Assembly (NCBI GenBank): GCA_934343805.1
Contig: CAKRIN010000013.1
Location: 1 to 64,000, forward strand
Length of the DNA stretch: 64,000 nucleotides
Origin: an uncultured Lachnospira sp.
Lineage (GTDB): Bacteria > Bacillota > Clostridia > Lachnospirales > Lachnospiraceae
Direction of reading: 5' to 3'
Made by a program: the position numbers and the translations under genes. The notes beneath the pieces were generated by a model. The model had not been told where the DNA came from. It did no database searches and saw nothing but the letters and a program-made list of their open reading frames with translations. Positions 1-9,539 of this stretch are shown piece after piece. Each line of letters opens with the position of its first letter. The first letter of the stretch is position 1.

Positions 1-14
1 GCTTACCGCGGCGA

Positions 15-92
15 CTTGTATATAATATCAAAGTCATTATCTCTTGTCAACAACTTTTTTCAAAAAGTTTCAAAAAAGTTTCAATTTTTTAT
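15..92 (-). promoter_or_regulatory. Strong sigma-A promoter of stable-RNA type, firing out of the left edge
   Basis: On the minus strand a perfect TTGACA (45-50) stands 17 bases from TATTAT (22-27), and a TG one base upstream of the -10 (29-30) makes it an extended -10 element. Upstream (53-90) lie phased T and A tracts built from a repeated TTGAAACTTTTT-like unit, as in an UP element. The expected start is near position 15 and the transcript leaves the window at once, beginning with a GC-rich CGCCGCGG stretch. Such strength and a GC-rich leader are usual for rRNA or tRNA operons. The promoter is seen directly; the identity of the transcript is inferred because it lies outside the window. Confidence 0.8.
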
Positions 93-574
93 TTTATTGA
101 CATTGTCATGGTATTGAATTACTCTCAAATCCACTTTTTCTCTCTATATATGACATTATGCTTCATTAAAACGTACTATAACACTTATATAGTTTCTTTT
201 AGTAGGTAATATATCAGTCCATATGCATCCTTTATATATTAAATACATACGAAAATTATAATTATCACTTATTAAGTAGGTTGTCGATTGGCAAAAACAA
301 TTCTAACTTCACTTAACATAAGATAAATAAGAGAAAATAACCTACTAAAGTATGATATTACAAAACATTAGTAGGTAACTTCCAATAATAATTTAATAAT
401 TTTACCTACTAAATATTAAATCCCATCTCATTTAGTAGGCAAATATCAAAATCAGCAGGCAAGTTATCAGAAATACATTATAGCATTCAATTATAATATT
501 CAAATGTAGAACTTAACTCCTATCACTTGATAAATGCCACCTTTCCGCAGTTTTCATTCCAAGCATAAGCTTCA
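93..574. other. AT-rich gap between polC and the left-edge promoter
   Basis: About 480 bases hold no open frame with a convincing start on either strand and no recognisable RNA gene. The stretch contains the seven-copy AGTAGG motif array (198-462), a small palindrome TGACATTGTCA (98-108), and weak -10-like hexamers such as TATAAT on the minus strand near 480-500 without a well-spaced -35. No clear hairpin plus T-run terminator for polC was found; the paired AGTAGG motifs could form hairpins but lack a T-run. Confidence 0.6.
198..462. repeat. Seven-copy dispersed motif TTTAGTAGGTAA in both orientations
   Basis: Copies are at 198-209 (+), 272-283 (+, degenerate), 338-349 (-), 367-378 (+), 402-413 (-), 431-442 (+) and 451-462 (+, degenerate). 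Neighbouring opposite copies make inverted repeats: 367-378 with 402-413 pairs over 11 bases, 338-349 with 367-378 over about 9, and 402-413 with 431-442 over about 10. The copies share a 6-8 base core, with intervals between core starts ranging from about 24 to 74 bases, so this is not a CRISPR array. It could be a cluster of protein-binding sites or a structured transcript 3' to polC; the sequence does not decide. Confidence 0.7.
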
Positions 575-3500
575 TCACAAATCAAATAATGACAACTGGT
601 TACTGTCTGTCATATCTCCAAGTATTCCAAGCTCTGAAAGCTTATCAATTGTTGACTGCCCTATCTTGGCACGCTGGCGCAGGTCGTCCTTTGATAAGAA
701 TTCGCCATCTCTGGCTGCTATCTCTATAGACTCTCCGGCGACTTCACCTACCTTTGATATAACCTTGAATGATGGCATAATCTTTCCATCAATTATCTGG
801 AAAGTTCTTGCCTTTGCCTTATATATATCAACAGGTGTGAATTCATAGCCTCTTGCATGCATTTCCTGAACGATACGCATTACACCAAGTTCGTCTTCTT
901 CTGTATTAGAGATTGTTCCTTCAGCTTTCTTGGCTTTGTACTCAGCAATGTAGTGTTCAAGCCTTACAGGGCTCATAGCCATTTTCTCATAGTCAAATGC
1001 TGTGGCTCTTATACTAAAGTAAGCTGTGTAATATGCAAGCGGATAGAACACCTTACAGTATGCAACACGCCATGCCATCATAACATACGCTGCAGCATGT
1101 GCCTTAGGGAACATGTACTTGATTCGCTCACATGACCATATGTACCAGTCTGGTACACCGTGTTCAATCATGTGCTGCTTCCACTCCGGCCATTCTTTAC
1201 ATTTGCCGGATGCAACCTTACCCTTTCGGACCATTTCCATTATCTTAAATGATTCCTCTGAATCAAGTCCTTTCTGGATAAGATATATCATAATATCATC
1301 TCGTGTACATATAGCCGTTGAAATAGTAGCTTTACCTTCTTTAATAAGAGTCTGTGCGTTGCCGAGCCATACATCAGTACCATGCGCAAGTCCTGCAATA
1401 CGGACAAGGTCTGAGAAATACTGTGGCTTGGTATCCATAAGCATCTGCATGGCAAAGTCAGTACCAAACTCCGGTATTCCAAGCGCTCCTAACTTTGTGC
1501 CACCTATATCCTCAGGCTTTATTCCAAGCGCAGATGTGTTCTGGAACAACGACATAACCTCTTTAGAATCAAGTGGAATCTCAAGAGGATCAATTCCCGT
1601 TAAATCCTGTAGCATTCGTATCATTGTAGGATCAAGATGTCCCAAGATATCCAGCTTTAACAGGTTGTGGTCAATACTATGGTAATCAAAATGTGTTGTT
1701 ACTATAGATGTCGTCATATCATTTGCAGGATGCTGTACCGGTGTAAATGAATGAATCTCTTCGCCAATTGGAAGTACAACAATTCCACCAGGATGCTGTC
1801 CTGTAGTTCTTCTTATATCAATACAGCCTTCTGCTATTCGTTCTATCTCACATTTTCTCTTAACAATAGGAGGCTTGCCCTCAAGTGCATTCTTTGCTGA
1901 CTTCTCCTCAAAATACTTCATAACGAAGCCATACGCTGTCTTTTCTGCAACAGTACCGATAGTTCCCGCTTTGAAGGTCTGACCTTTTCCAAAGATAACC
2001 TCTGTGTAAGCATGAGCCTTACTCTGATATTCATTAGAAAAGTTAAGATCGATATCAGGCTCTTTGTTTCCCTTGAAACCAAGGAATGTCTCAAATGGAA
2101 TATCAAATCCCATCTTATTAAGCTTTGCACCACATTTCGGACATATCTTATCAGGCATATCGCAGCCTGCGCCTCCGGCAAATGCTTTAACATCATCCGA
2201 ATAGAAATCATTATAGTAGCATTTTGGGCAAAGATAGTGCGGGCTTAATGGATTAACCTCGGTAATACCAGCCATTGTTGCAGCAAATGAAGAACCAACC
2301 GAACCTCTTGAACCTACCAGATAGCCGTCATCATTAGACTTCCATACAAGCTTCTGTGCAATTATGTACATAACGGAATATCCGTTAGAAATAATTGAGT
2401 TCAGCTCTCGTTCCAATCGTTCGGTTACTATCTGCGGAAGCTCAGGACCGTATATCTCGTGGGCTTTTGTTTCACAGATTGTACGCAGCATCTGGTCAGA
2501 GTTCTCTATAAATGGAGGACATTTATCCGGTCTTACAGGCTCAATTTCCTCACACATATCCATAATTTTATTAGTGTTGGTTACAACAACCTCATACGCC
2601 TTATCGCTTCCGAGATAATCGCACTCATGAAGCATTTCCTCAGTGGTATGAAGATACAGCGGCGCCTGATTATCCGCATCATCAAAGCCTTTTCCTGCCA
2701 TGATAATTCTACGGTACACTTCATCCTCCGGATTTAAGAAATGCACATCACAGGTTGCTACAACAGGCTTGCCGAATTTGTCGCCAAGTTCTACTATTCT
2801 GCGGTTCAGATTGCGCAAATCTTCCTCATTCTGAACATAACAGTCCTCTTTCTCAATCATAAACCTGTTATTGCCAATTGGCTGTATCTCAAGATAGTCA
2901 TAGAAATTAACTATTCGCGCTATCTCTGCTTCTGAACGACCATTTACAAGGCTTCTGAAAAGCTCACCTGCCTCACACGCACTTCCTATAATAAGACCTT
3001 CCCTGTACTGGTTAACAAGACTCTTCGGTATCTTAGGAAATCTGTTAAAGTACTGCAAATGTGATGCAGAAACAAGTCTGTACAGATTAATCCTTCCCAT
3101 CTCATTAGAAGCCAGAATTATACAGTGATACTGATGAAGCTTTTTGATGGCATTTTCGTCCATCTTACCTTCTTCATTAAGCTTATCAACATCCGGAATA
3201 TCCCTGTCGTAAAGCATTTTAATCATCTTGACAAATATATCCGCAGTCGCAGCAGCATCATCAACCGCCCTATGATGGCTTTCTAAAACAACATTAAGAT
3301 GCTTTGTAAGCGTATCCAGTTTATAGTTATGAAGATTTGGCATAAGAAACTGCGCAAGAAGCACTGTGTCTATAATGGTAGTATCCACATTTATACCAAT
3401 CTTCTCTGCCTTATTGATTATGAAGCTCGTATCGAATTCCGCATTATGTGCAACCATAACAGCACCCTCACAGAATTCAAGAAACTTGGGCAGAATCTCT

Positions 3501-5116
3501 TCTATCTTAGGTGCATCCATAACCATCTGGTCATTAATGTGTGTAAGCGTCTCAATTCTGAATGGAATAGGAATCTCAGGATTAACAAATGTAGAGAATC
3601 TGTCTACTATCTCACCATTGCACACTTTGACTGCACCTATCTCTATAATTCTGTCAACCTCAGCAGAAAATCCTGTTGTCTCAAGGTCAAATACAACATA
3701 TGTATCGTTAAAGCTCTGTCCCCTTGGATTCGTTACTATCTGCTTCGTATCATCAACAAGGTAAGCCTCAACTCCATATATAATTTTGAAGTCAAGCTTC
3801 TCACCCTTCTTGGCATATGAGCCTTTGAGGTCGCTCATCGTATGGAATGCATCTGTAAATGCCTGCACGACACCATGATCAGTAATTGCAATTGCCTTAT
3901 GTCCCCATCTGATTGCCTGTTTGATAATATCAGATACATAAGACACGCCATCCATATCACTCATCTTGGTATGGCAGTGCAGCTCAACTCTTTTATGAAG
4001 TGCAAGGTCATTCCGCACCTGTCTTGTATCAGAGCCTTTTCTTATTCCCCATACATTGGCAATTGATATCTCCTGGTCATATTTGTCAAATGTAGCATTA
4101 CCCTTAATCTTTAAGAAATTACCCTTCTTGATAACACCTGAAAGCTCCGGTACCTGCTCATTTTTTGCAAATACCTTTACTGTAATTGTGTCTGTAAAAT
4201 CTGTGACGTTGAACATAATAATGGTTCTTTCGTTACGGATTTCACGCATTTCAACATTGCGGACCATACCAGAGATAATAACATCTCCTATTGCCGTATC
4301 TATCTGTTCTATCGGTGTCACATCACCATCAAAATCTCTTCCATATAAAACATCTTCATTAGCAGGCTTTCTGCTGTATGTCTTAAGTTCTTCCCTGCCC
4401 CTGTTATCGCTGGCAAAAAATGCTGCTTTTGCTGCCTTCTGCTTGGCTGCTGCCTCTGCTTTCTTTGCTGCCTTCTGTTCAGAAGAAAGTTTCTTATCAT
4501 CCTTGCTGTCAGCATTATCTTCTGCTGCCGCAATCATATTATTCTCTATTTCTTTGACACGAAGGTTAATCTTGTATGCATTTTCTTTCTCATACTGGCT
4601 TTCCTTCTTCTTAGCATACTGGTATTCAACATCTATCTCAAACCCGAATCTGTTTAAGAAAATCTTTTTAAAATAATCTGTCAGAGTATCAGCATACTGA
4701 TGTGCCAGAAAGCTGTCTTCTATGGTGAATACAAGCAAATCATCTTTCTCGAACTCCCACTGTGAATTCTTTAAAAGATTGTACTCAAGTGTCCAGTATT
4801 TTTCTAGTTCTGCAAGGATACTGTCGTAATATATATCCATTACTGTCTGTGGTGTATACTGTGCAGATAAAACATATCTGTCAATAATACGCACATCCAT
4901 GTTGGATATACGAAAAACCTGTTTTTTTAACGCATCCTCCACCTTGAATATTATAGGCTTTTCTATAACCCTGTCACTCTTTATATAAATACGTGCCAGA
5001 GAATTGGTCGATGTTTTTGAGACCTTAGTTACCTCTACATTCTCAAAATACACCGCCAGATCCTCTGGCAGCTTCAATGTCTTAAACACTTCAAAAAATT
5101 TGTACATATATATCAC
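575..5116 (-). CDS. polC: DNA polymerase III PolC-type alpha subunit
   Basis: Replicative polymerase of low-GC Gram-positives, copying DNA with built-in 3'-5' proofreading. In order: an N-terminal domain, a Lys/Ala-rich linker (about 205-235), an OB-fold (about 260-355), a PHP domain starting at HCHTKMSD (about 378) and interrupted by a DEDD exonuclease with FDLETTG (about 476), then the catalytic core with GSRGSVGSSF (about 930), a CxxC zinc module and the palm motif PDIDLNF (about 1018). At 1513 residues it is slightly longer than the B. subtilis protein. The open frame starts with GTG, overlapping the ispG stop by four bases; an ATG three codons on (5107) is the alternative. It is the last gene of the bactofilin-to-polC operon. 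Confidence 0.97.
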   Translation of the reverse strand: MIYMYKFFEVFKTLKLPEDLAVYFENVEVTKVSKTSTNSLARIYIKSDRVIEKPIIFKVEDALKKQVFRISNMDVRIIDRYVLSAQYTPQTVMDIYYDSILAELEKYWTLEYNLLKNSQWEFEKDDLLVFTIEDSFLAHQYADTLTDYFKKIFLNRFGFEIDVEYQYAKKKESQYEKENAYKINLRVKEIENNMIAAAEDNADSKDDKKLSSEQKAAKKAEAAAKQKAAKAAFFASDNRGREELKTYSRKPANEDVLYGRDFDGDVTPIEQIDTAIGDVIISGMVRNVEMREIRNERTIIMFNVTDFTDTITVKVFAKNEQVPELSGVIKKGNFLKIKGNATFDKYDQEISIANVWGIRKGSDTRQVRNDLALHKRVELHCHTKMSDMDGVSYVSDIIKQAIRWGHKAIAITDHGVVQAFTDAFHTMSDLKGSYAKKGEKLDFKIIYGVEAYLVDDTKQIVTNPRGQSFNDTYVVFDLETTGFSAEVDRIIEIGAVKVCNGEIVDRFSTFVNPEIPIPFRIETLTHINDQMVMDAPKIEEILPKFLEFCEGAVMVAHNAEFDTSFIINKAEKIGINVDTTIIDTVLLAQFLMPNLHNYKLDTLTKHLNVVLESHHRAVDDAAATADIFVKMIKMLYDRDIPDVDKLNEEGKMDENAIKKLHQYHCIILASNEMGRINLYRLVSASHLQYFNRFPKIPKSLVNQYREGLIIGSACEAGELFRSLVNGRSEAEIARIVNFYDYLEIQPIGNNRFMIEKEDCYVQNEEDLRNLNRRIVELGDKFGKPVVATCDVHFLNPEDEVYRRIIMAGKGFDDADNQAPLYLHTTEEMLHECDYLGSDKAYEVVVTNTNKIMDMCEEIEPVRPDKCPPFIENSDQMLRTICETKAHEIYGPELPQIVTERLERELNSIISNGYSVMYIIAQKLVWKSNDDGYLVGSRGSVGSSFAATMAGITEVNPLSPHYLCPKCYYNDFYSDDVKAFAGGAGCDMPDKICPKCGAKLNKMGFDIPFETFLGFKGNKEPDIDLNFSNEYQSKAHAYTEVIFGKGQTFKAGTIGTVAEKTAYGFVMKYFEEKSAKNALEGKPPIVKRKCEIERIAEGCIDIRRTTGQHPGGIVVLPIGEEIHSFTPVQHPANDMTTSIVTTHFDYHSIDHNLLKLDILGHLDPTMIRMLQDLTGIDPLEIPLDSKEVMSLFQNTSALGIKPEDIGGTKLGALGIPEFGTDFAMQMLMDTKPQYFSDLVRIAGLAHGTDVWLGNAQTLIKEGKATISTAICTRDDIMIYLIQKGLDSEESFKIMEMVRKGKVASGKCKEWPEWKQHMIEHGVPDWYIWSCERIKYMFPKAHAAAYVMMAWRVAYCKVFYPLAYYTAYFSIRATAFDYEKMAMSPVRLEHYIAEYKAKKAEGTISNTEEDELGVMRIVQEMHARGYEFTPVDIYKAKARTFQIIDGKIMPSFKVISKVGEVAGESIEIAARDGEFLSKDDLRQRAKIGQSTIDKLSELGILGDMTDSNQLSLFDL

Positions 5117-6168
5117 TCATTCCAATTATCAAGCTCATACCTGAGTGTATCAAGAAGTTCTTCCTCCGGAACTTTCTTAATAATCTCTCCATGTTTAATA
5201 AGTACTCCGCAGCCGTCACCGCCTGCAATTCCAAGATCAGCTTCCTTTGCTTCTCCCGGTCCGTTAACTACGCAACCCATTACAGCAAGTTTAAGATCAA
5301 GGTCATATCCCGAAACCATTTTCTCAACCTTTCCCGCAAGGTCTATAAGATTAATTCTTGTTCTTCCGCATGTAGGGCATGAAACAACTTCTATTCCGCC
5401 TTTTCTTAAGCCAAGAGTCTTAAGTATCAGTCTCGCAGCCTCTACTTCCCTTACAGGATCATCTGTAAGAGATACTCTTATTGTGTCGCCAATTCCCTGA
5501 TTAAGTATAAGTCCAAGTCCTATTGATGACTTGATGCTTCCTGAGAATATTGTTCCTGACTCAGTTATTCCTACATGAAGCGGATGATTAGTCTGCTTTG
5601 CAATAAGCTCATGTGCTTTAACACACATCATTACATCAGAAGATTTGATGCTGACAACAAGATTGTCATAACCTAAATCTTCAATAATCTTAACCTTATC
5701 AAGTGCGCTCTCAACAATCCCCTCAGCTGTTACTCCTCCATATTTCTCAATAAGATCTTTCTCAAGTGAACCGCTGTTGACGCCTACTCTTATTGGTATA
5801 TTTCTTTCCTTTGCAACATCAACAACAGCCTTAATCTTATCTGTTCCGCCGATATTTCCTGGATTAATTCTAATCTTGTCAGCTCCATTTTCCATAGCCA
5901 TAATAGCCATTTTGTAGTCGAAATGAATATCTGCAACAAGAGGTATCTCTATCTGTTTCTTAATCTCTTTAATTGCAAATGCAGCTTCCTTAGTCGGGAC
6001 TGTACATCTGATTATTTCACATCCAGCTTTTGTAAGTGCCTTAATCTGTGCTACTGTTGCATCAACATCTTCAGTATGTGTGTTAGTCATCGACTGTATA
6101 AGTATTGGATTTCCTCCACCTATTACCCGATTTCCTATTTTAACAGCTTTAGTATTATCTCTGTACAT
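5113..6168 (-). CDS. ispG: 4-hydroxy-3-methylbut-2-enyl diphosphate synthase (flavodoxin)
   Basis: Iron-sulfur enzyme of the MEP pathway that converts MEcPP to HMBPP, feeding isoprenoid synthesis. The 351-residue protein has the TIM-barrel start (GNPILIQSMTNT) and the C-terminal cluster-binding region with CPTCGRT and GCVVNGPGEA, which supply the conserved cysteines. Length fits the bacterial short form. The stop overlaps polC by four bases and rseP ends 21 bases upstream, so it is tightly in the operon. dxr, an earlier step of the same pathway, is two genes upstream. In B. subtilis proS occupies this slot between rseP and polC. Confidence 0.97.
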   Translation of the reverse strand: MYRDNTKAVKIGNRVIGGGNPILIQSMTNTHTEDVDATVAQIKALTKAGCEIIRCTVPTKEAAFAIKEIKKQIEIPLVADIHFDYKMAIMAMENGADKIRINPGNIGGTDKIKAVVDVAKERNIPIRVGVNSGSLEKDLIEKYGGVTAEGIVESALDKVKIIEDLGYDNLVVSIKSSDVMMCVKAHELIAKQTNHPLHVGITESGTIFSGSIKSSIGLGLILNQGIGDTIRVSLTDDPVREVEAARLILKTLGLRKGGIEVVSCPTCGRTRINLIDLAGKVEKMVSGYDLDLKLAVMGCVVNGPGEAKEADLGIAGGDGCGVLIKHGEIIKKVPEEELLDTLRYELDNWNE

Positions 6169-6189
6169 AATCCCTACATCCTTTCTATA

Positions 6190-7569
6190 TCAGAATAACG
6201 CCATTATATCTTTAAACAAAATAACAACCATTAATATAACAAGCAGTACCATACCAATAAAATTGACAACACCTTCATATTCCCTCTTAACCGGTTTGCC
6301 TCTTAATGCCTCAATTATAAGAAATACAAGTCTTCCTCCATCAAGCGCCGGAATTGGCAACAGATTCATTACGCCTAAATTGGCACTGATAAGTGCTGCA
6401 AGATTCATAAGATTAAGGAATACATAAAATGTTCCATCAGCCTTACTCTCTTCAACAATCTCACTCATTGTACTTACAGTTCCTACAGGTCCTAACAATG
6501 AATCAAATCCAATCTTCCCAGTAAATAGCATTCCCAGGCTCTGGATTACAGACTTTACACTGTATCCAACTTCCTTCACTGAATACTTGAGAGTGCCGAT
6601 TGGTGAAACCTTTACTCTGTCTCCATATACAACAAATCCTGTATCATAGCTTTCAACTTCTACCATCTTAGGCTCGACTGTCACGTCAACATTTTTTCCA
6701 TCTCTTGAAACCATGAATGTGACACTGCTTCCACCACTTGATGTGATGGCTTCTGTTACGCTTGAGCTGTTCTCCATTGTAACACCATCAATTGCCTTAA
6801 TAACATCATTAGCTTTTAGTCCTGCCTTTTCAGCCGGAGAATCCTTTGTAACAGAACTTATAAGGCAGTTCTCATCCATCATGATTCCAACCTGATACTT
6901 CTGCTGTTTAATATGCTGCGGAGTAACAGTTGTTGTCATCTTTTCACCGTCTCTTGTAAATGTTATGTTAAGAGTCTTATCTGCATTATAAGCCCTGTAG
7001 AAATAAAAATCCCTGTAAAATGTTACCTTATGCCCATTAACATTTGTTATTACATCACCTTCCTGAAGCCCTGCTTCTGTCGCCGGTGAATTATCTTTAA
7101 CAACATCAATATCACATGGGTCATAACCAAGACTTCCAACTATAACTACTGCACATACAAAAGCAAGAAGGAAATTAAATACAGGTCCTGCTGCTATAAC
7201 AGCAATCCTTGCCCAGACTGATTTGCTTGCAAATGACTTTTCCATGTCATAACCATTCTCGATAGCAAGCTTTCTTTTCTTAGCTTCCTTCTCTTCATCT
7301 GTAAGCTCTTCGTCATCATCTTCTTCTGACTGTATAACACTCATCTCAAGGAACTCATCACCAAGCATCGTACATGCACCGCCAAAAGGAAGTGCTTTAA
7401 TACAATATTCTGTCTCACCTTTTCTGAAATGTACCAGCTTAGGTCCGAATCCGATTGAGAATTCAACTACAGTTATTCCATTAGCCTTAGCTATTATAAA
7501 ATGTCCGAATTCATGGACAATAACTATTATACTAAGTACAAGAATCGCCAGAATTACATTAAGAACCAA
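6190..7569 (-). CDS. rseP: RIP metalloprotease RseP/RasP (site-2 protease)
   Basis: Membrane-embedded zinc protease that cleaves anti-sigma factors and signal-peptide remnants inside the membrane. HEFGH (residues 19-23) in the first membrane segment is the HExxH zinc motif; NLLPIPALDGG near the C-terminus supplies the third ligand region. Two PDZ domains lie between (about 165-230 and 235-310). An acidic loop with EEDDDEELTDEEKEAKKRK (about 85-105) follows the first helix. The only workable start is TTG at 7569, two codons after the dxr stop in the same frame; AGGTGG lies six bases upstream of it. No in-frame ATG exists before the active site. Confidence 0.95.
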   Translation of the reverse strand: MVLNVILAILVLSIIVIVHEFGHFIIAKANGITVVEFSIGFGPKLVHFRKGETEYCIKALPFGGACTMLGDEFLEMSVIQSEEDDDEELTDEEKEAKKRKLAIENGYDMEKSFASKSVWARIAVIAAGPVFNFLLAFVCAVVIVGSLGYDPCDIDVVKDNSPATEAGLQEGDVITNVNGHKVTFYRDFYFYRAYNADKTLNITFTRDGEKMTTTVTPQHIKQQKYQVGIMMDENCLISSVTKDSPAEKAGLKANDVIKAIDGVTMENSSSVTEAITSSGGSSVTFMVSRDGKNVDVTVEPKMVEVESYDTGFVVYGDRVKVSPIGTLKYSVKEVGYSVKSVIQSLGMLFTGKIGFDSLLGPVGTVSTMSEIVEESKADGTFYVFLNLMNLAALISANLGVMNLLPIPALDGGRLVFLIIEALRGKPVKREYEGVVNFIGMVLLVILMVVILFKDIMALF

Positions 7570-7572
7570 CTC

Positions 7573-8715
7573 CTACCACCTGCTTTCTATCATGTCTGTT
7601 ACTATCTTCTGTGTAGAGAGAATCTCTTCTACTGTTGGATCTTTAATATAATCCACTTCATTCATGGCGTATTCTATAATATCCGGAATATCCAGATATT
7701 TTATCTTTCTGTCTAAAAATCTTGCTACAGCTACCTCATTGGCTGCATTAAGCGCAGTCGGGATGTTGCCTCCACGCGCTGCTGCCTCGTAAGCAAGCTT
7801 AAGTCCCTTGAAAGTTTCCATATCCGGCTTTTCAAATGTAATCTTAGCCAGTTCATAGAAATCAAGTCTTTCAGTATTAAGCTCTCTTCTTTCAGGATAA
7901 TAAAGAGCGTACTGTATAGGAAGTCTCATATCAGGACTTCCAAGCTGTGCCATAACAGCTCCGTCCTTGAATTCAACCATTGAATGAATTATGCTCTGTG
8001 GCTGAACTATAACCTGAACCTTCTCGGCAGGTACTCCGAAAAGCCACTGTGCCTCCATCACCTCAAGTCCTTTATTAACCATAGTAGAAGAATCTATTGT
8101 TATCTTGCGTCCCATAGCCCAGTTAGGATGTTTAAGTGCATCCTCTAGCTGTACATTTTCAAGGTCAGCTCTTTTCTTTCCTCTGAATGGACCACCAGAA
8201 GCTGTGAGAAGAATCTTCTCTATCTCGCCCCGGTTCTCCCCATTAAGGCACTGGAATATAGCTGAATGTTCACTGTCCACAGGATATATATTAACATTAC
8301 ATTCCTTAGCAAGACTCATAATAATATGACCGGCACACACAAGTGTCTCTTTATTAGCAAGTGCAATGTCCTTATGTGCCTTAATAGCTTCAACTGTAGG
8401 TGTAATTCCCATCATACCAACAACTGCTGTCACAACAATCTCTGCACTCTCAATTGTCGCAGCCTCAATAAGACCTTCATCACCACTTACAATCTTAACC
8501 TCCATATCGCCAATAAGAGTCTTTAACTCTGGAACAAGTTCTTCTTTACCTATACATACAAGCTGTGGCTTGAATTCACGAACCTGTTCTGCAAGGTCAG
8601 CAACTCTTGTACCAGCTGCAAGTGCAACTACATTGATATCAGCATTTCTTCTAATAACATCTAATGTCTGTGTTCCAATTGAACCAGTTGAACCAAGTAT
8701 CGAAACGTTCTTCAT
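7573..8715 (-). CDS. dxr: 1-deoxy-D-xylulose 5-phosphate reductoisomerase
   Basis: Second enzyme of the MEP isoprenoid pathway, converting DXP to MEP with NADPH. The N-terminal GSTGSIGTQTLDVI is the nucleotide-binding loop; SEHSAIFQCL and TASGGPFRG are catalytic-domain motifs, and a C-terminal helical domain follows. From ATG at 8715 the protein has 380 residues, the usual length. That ATG has GGAGG six bases upstream, so the in-frame TTG two codons earlier is not used. The upstream cdsA stop lies within the ribosome-binding region, implying translational coupling. Confidence 0.97.
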   Translation of the reverse strand: MKNVSILGSTGSIGTQTLDVIRRNADINVVALAAGTRVADLAEQVREFKPQLVCIGKEELVPELKTLIGDMEVKIVSGDEGLIEAATIESAEIVVTAVVGMMGITPTVEAIKAHKDIALANKETLVCAGHIIMSLAKECNVNIYPVDSEHSAIFQCLNGENRGEIEKILLTASGGPFRGKKRADLENVQLEDALKHPNWAMGRKITIDSSTMVNKGLEVMEAQWLFGVPAEKVQVIVQPQSIIHSMVEFKDGAVMAQLGSPDMRLPIQYALYYPERRELNTERLDFYELAKITFEKPDMETFKGLKLAYEAAARGGNIPTALNAANEVAVARFLDRKIKYLDIPDIIEYAMNEVDYIKDPTVEEILSTQKIVTDMIESRW

Positions 8716-8717
8716 TA

Positions 8718-9533
8718 TCAACCTCCAAATACTTTGTTAATAACCTCTATTGACCAGTAAACAACTGGTGCCGTAAATATTGCACTGTCGAATCTGTCCA
8801 TGATTCCACCATGTCCCGGTATTAACTTCCCATAGTCTTTAACATCATGATTTCTCTTAATTGCTGATGCAGCCAGGTCTCCGAATATAGACAGAAATGC
8901 GCCTATGAAGCTGGCTATTGCAAATGTATATACAGGATGTACAAGTACATCTGACATCTTAGAGCTTATGGCAAATCCATAGCAAAAGCCAAGAAGTGTT
9001 GCACCTAAAACTCCTCCTATTGCACCCTCGTAAGTCTTCTTAGGTGAAAGCTTTGGAGTCATCTTATGCTTTCCAAGGAATACACCTGTAAAATATGCAC
9101 ATGTATCATTTCCCCATGAAGACACGAATATAAGCCATACTATATATATTCCGTCCTGCATCATTCTTACCTGATATATATAAGAGAGCGTTACAGCAAC
9201 ATATACTATACTGAAGAATACCCACATAACATCTTCTGTCTTATATTGGGGAAATGTAAATACATAAACCGACATCATAAGTATGCATGAAGCTACAAGA
9301 AGCAGTAAAATATATGCTGGATCATTAAGCAAAAGAATAAAATAATAAGTAATTGCCGCTATATATCCTACAACTGCAAGTCCTGTCTTCTCAAGCTTCT
9401 TAACTTTAATAAGCTCATACATTCCAACAAGTGAAATAAACAGACTGAGTCCAAATGTAACCCAGCCTCCGAAATACAGGCATGTGAAAAGTATGACTAT
9501 GAGCACAGCTCCACTCATAATTCTTGTACGCAT
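8718..9533 (-). CDS. cdsA: Phosphatidate cytidylyltransferase (CDP-diglyceride synthase)
   Basis: Integral membrane enzyme that makes CDP-diacylglycerol from phosphatidic acid and CTP, the branch point of phospholipid synthesis. About seven to eight hydrophobic segments are visible over 271 residues. The family signature lies near the C-terminus: SPKKTYEGAIGG followed by GDLAASAIKRNHDVKDYG and PGHGGIMDRFDS. It follows uppS by six bases and is followed by dxr within the same operon, the conserved uppS-cdsA-dxr-rseP order of Firmicutes. Confidence 0.96.
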   Translation of the reverse strand: MRTRIMSGAVLIVILFTCLYFGGWVTFGLSLFISLVGMYELIKVKKLEKTGLAVVGYIAAITYYFILLLNDPAYILLLLVASCILMMSVYVFTFPQYKTEDVMWVFFSIVYVAVTLSYIYQVRMMQDGIYIVWLIFVSSWGNDTCAYFTGVFLGKHKMTPKLSPKKTYEGAIGGVLGATLLGFCYGFAISSKMSDVLVHPVYTFAIASFIGAFLSIFGDLAASAIKRNHDVKDYGKLIPGHGGIMDRFDSAIFTAPVVYWSIEVINKVFGG

Positions 9534-9539
9534 AATCCA

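Noticed and set aside
198..462. CRISPR array interpretation of the AGTAGG repeats
   Set aside because: Repeat units are 12 bases, occur in both orientations and have irregular spacing; no cas genes are present.
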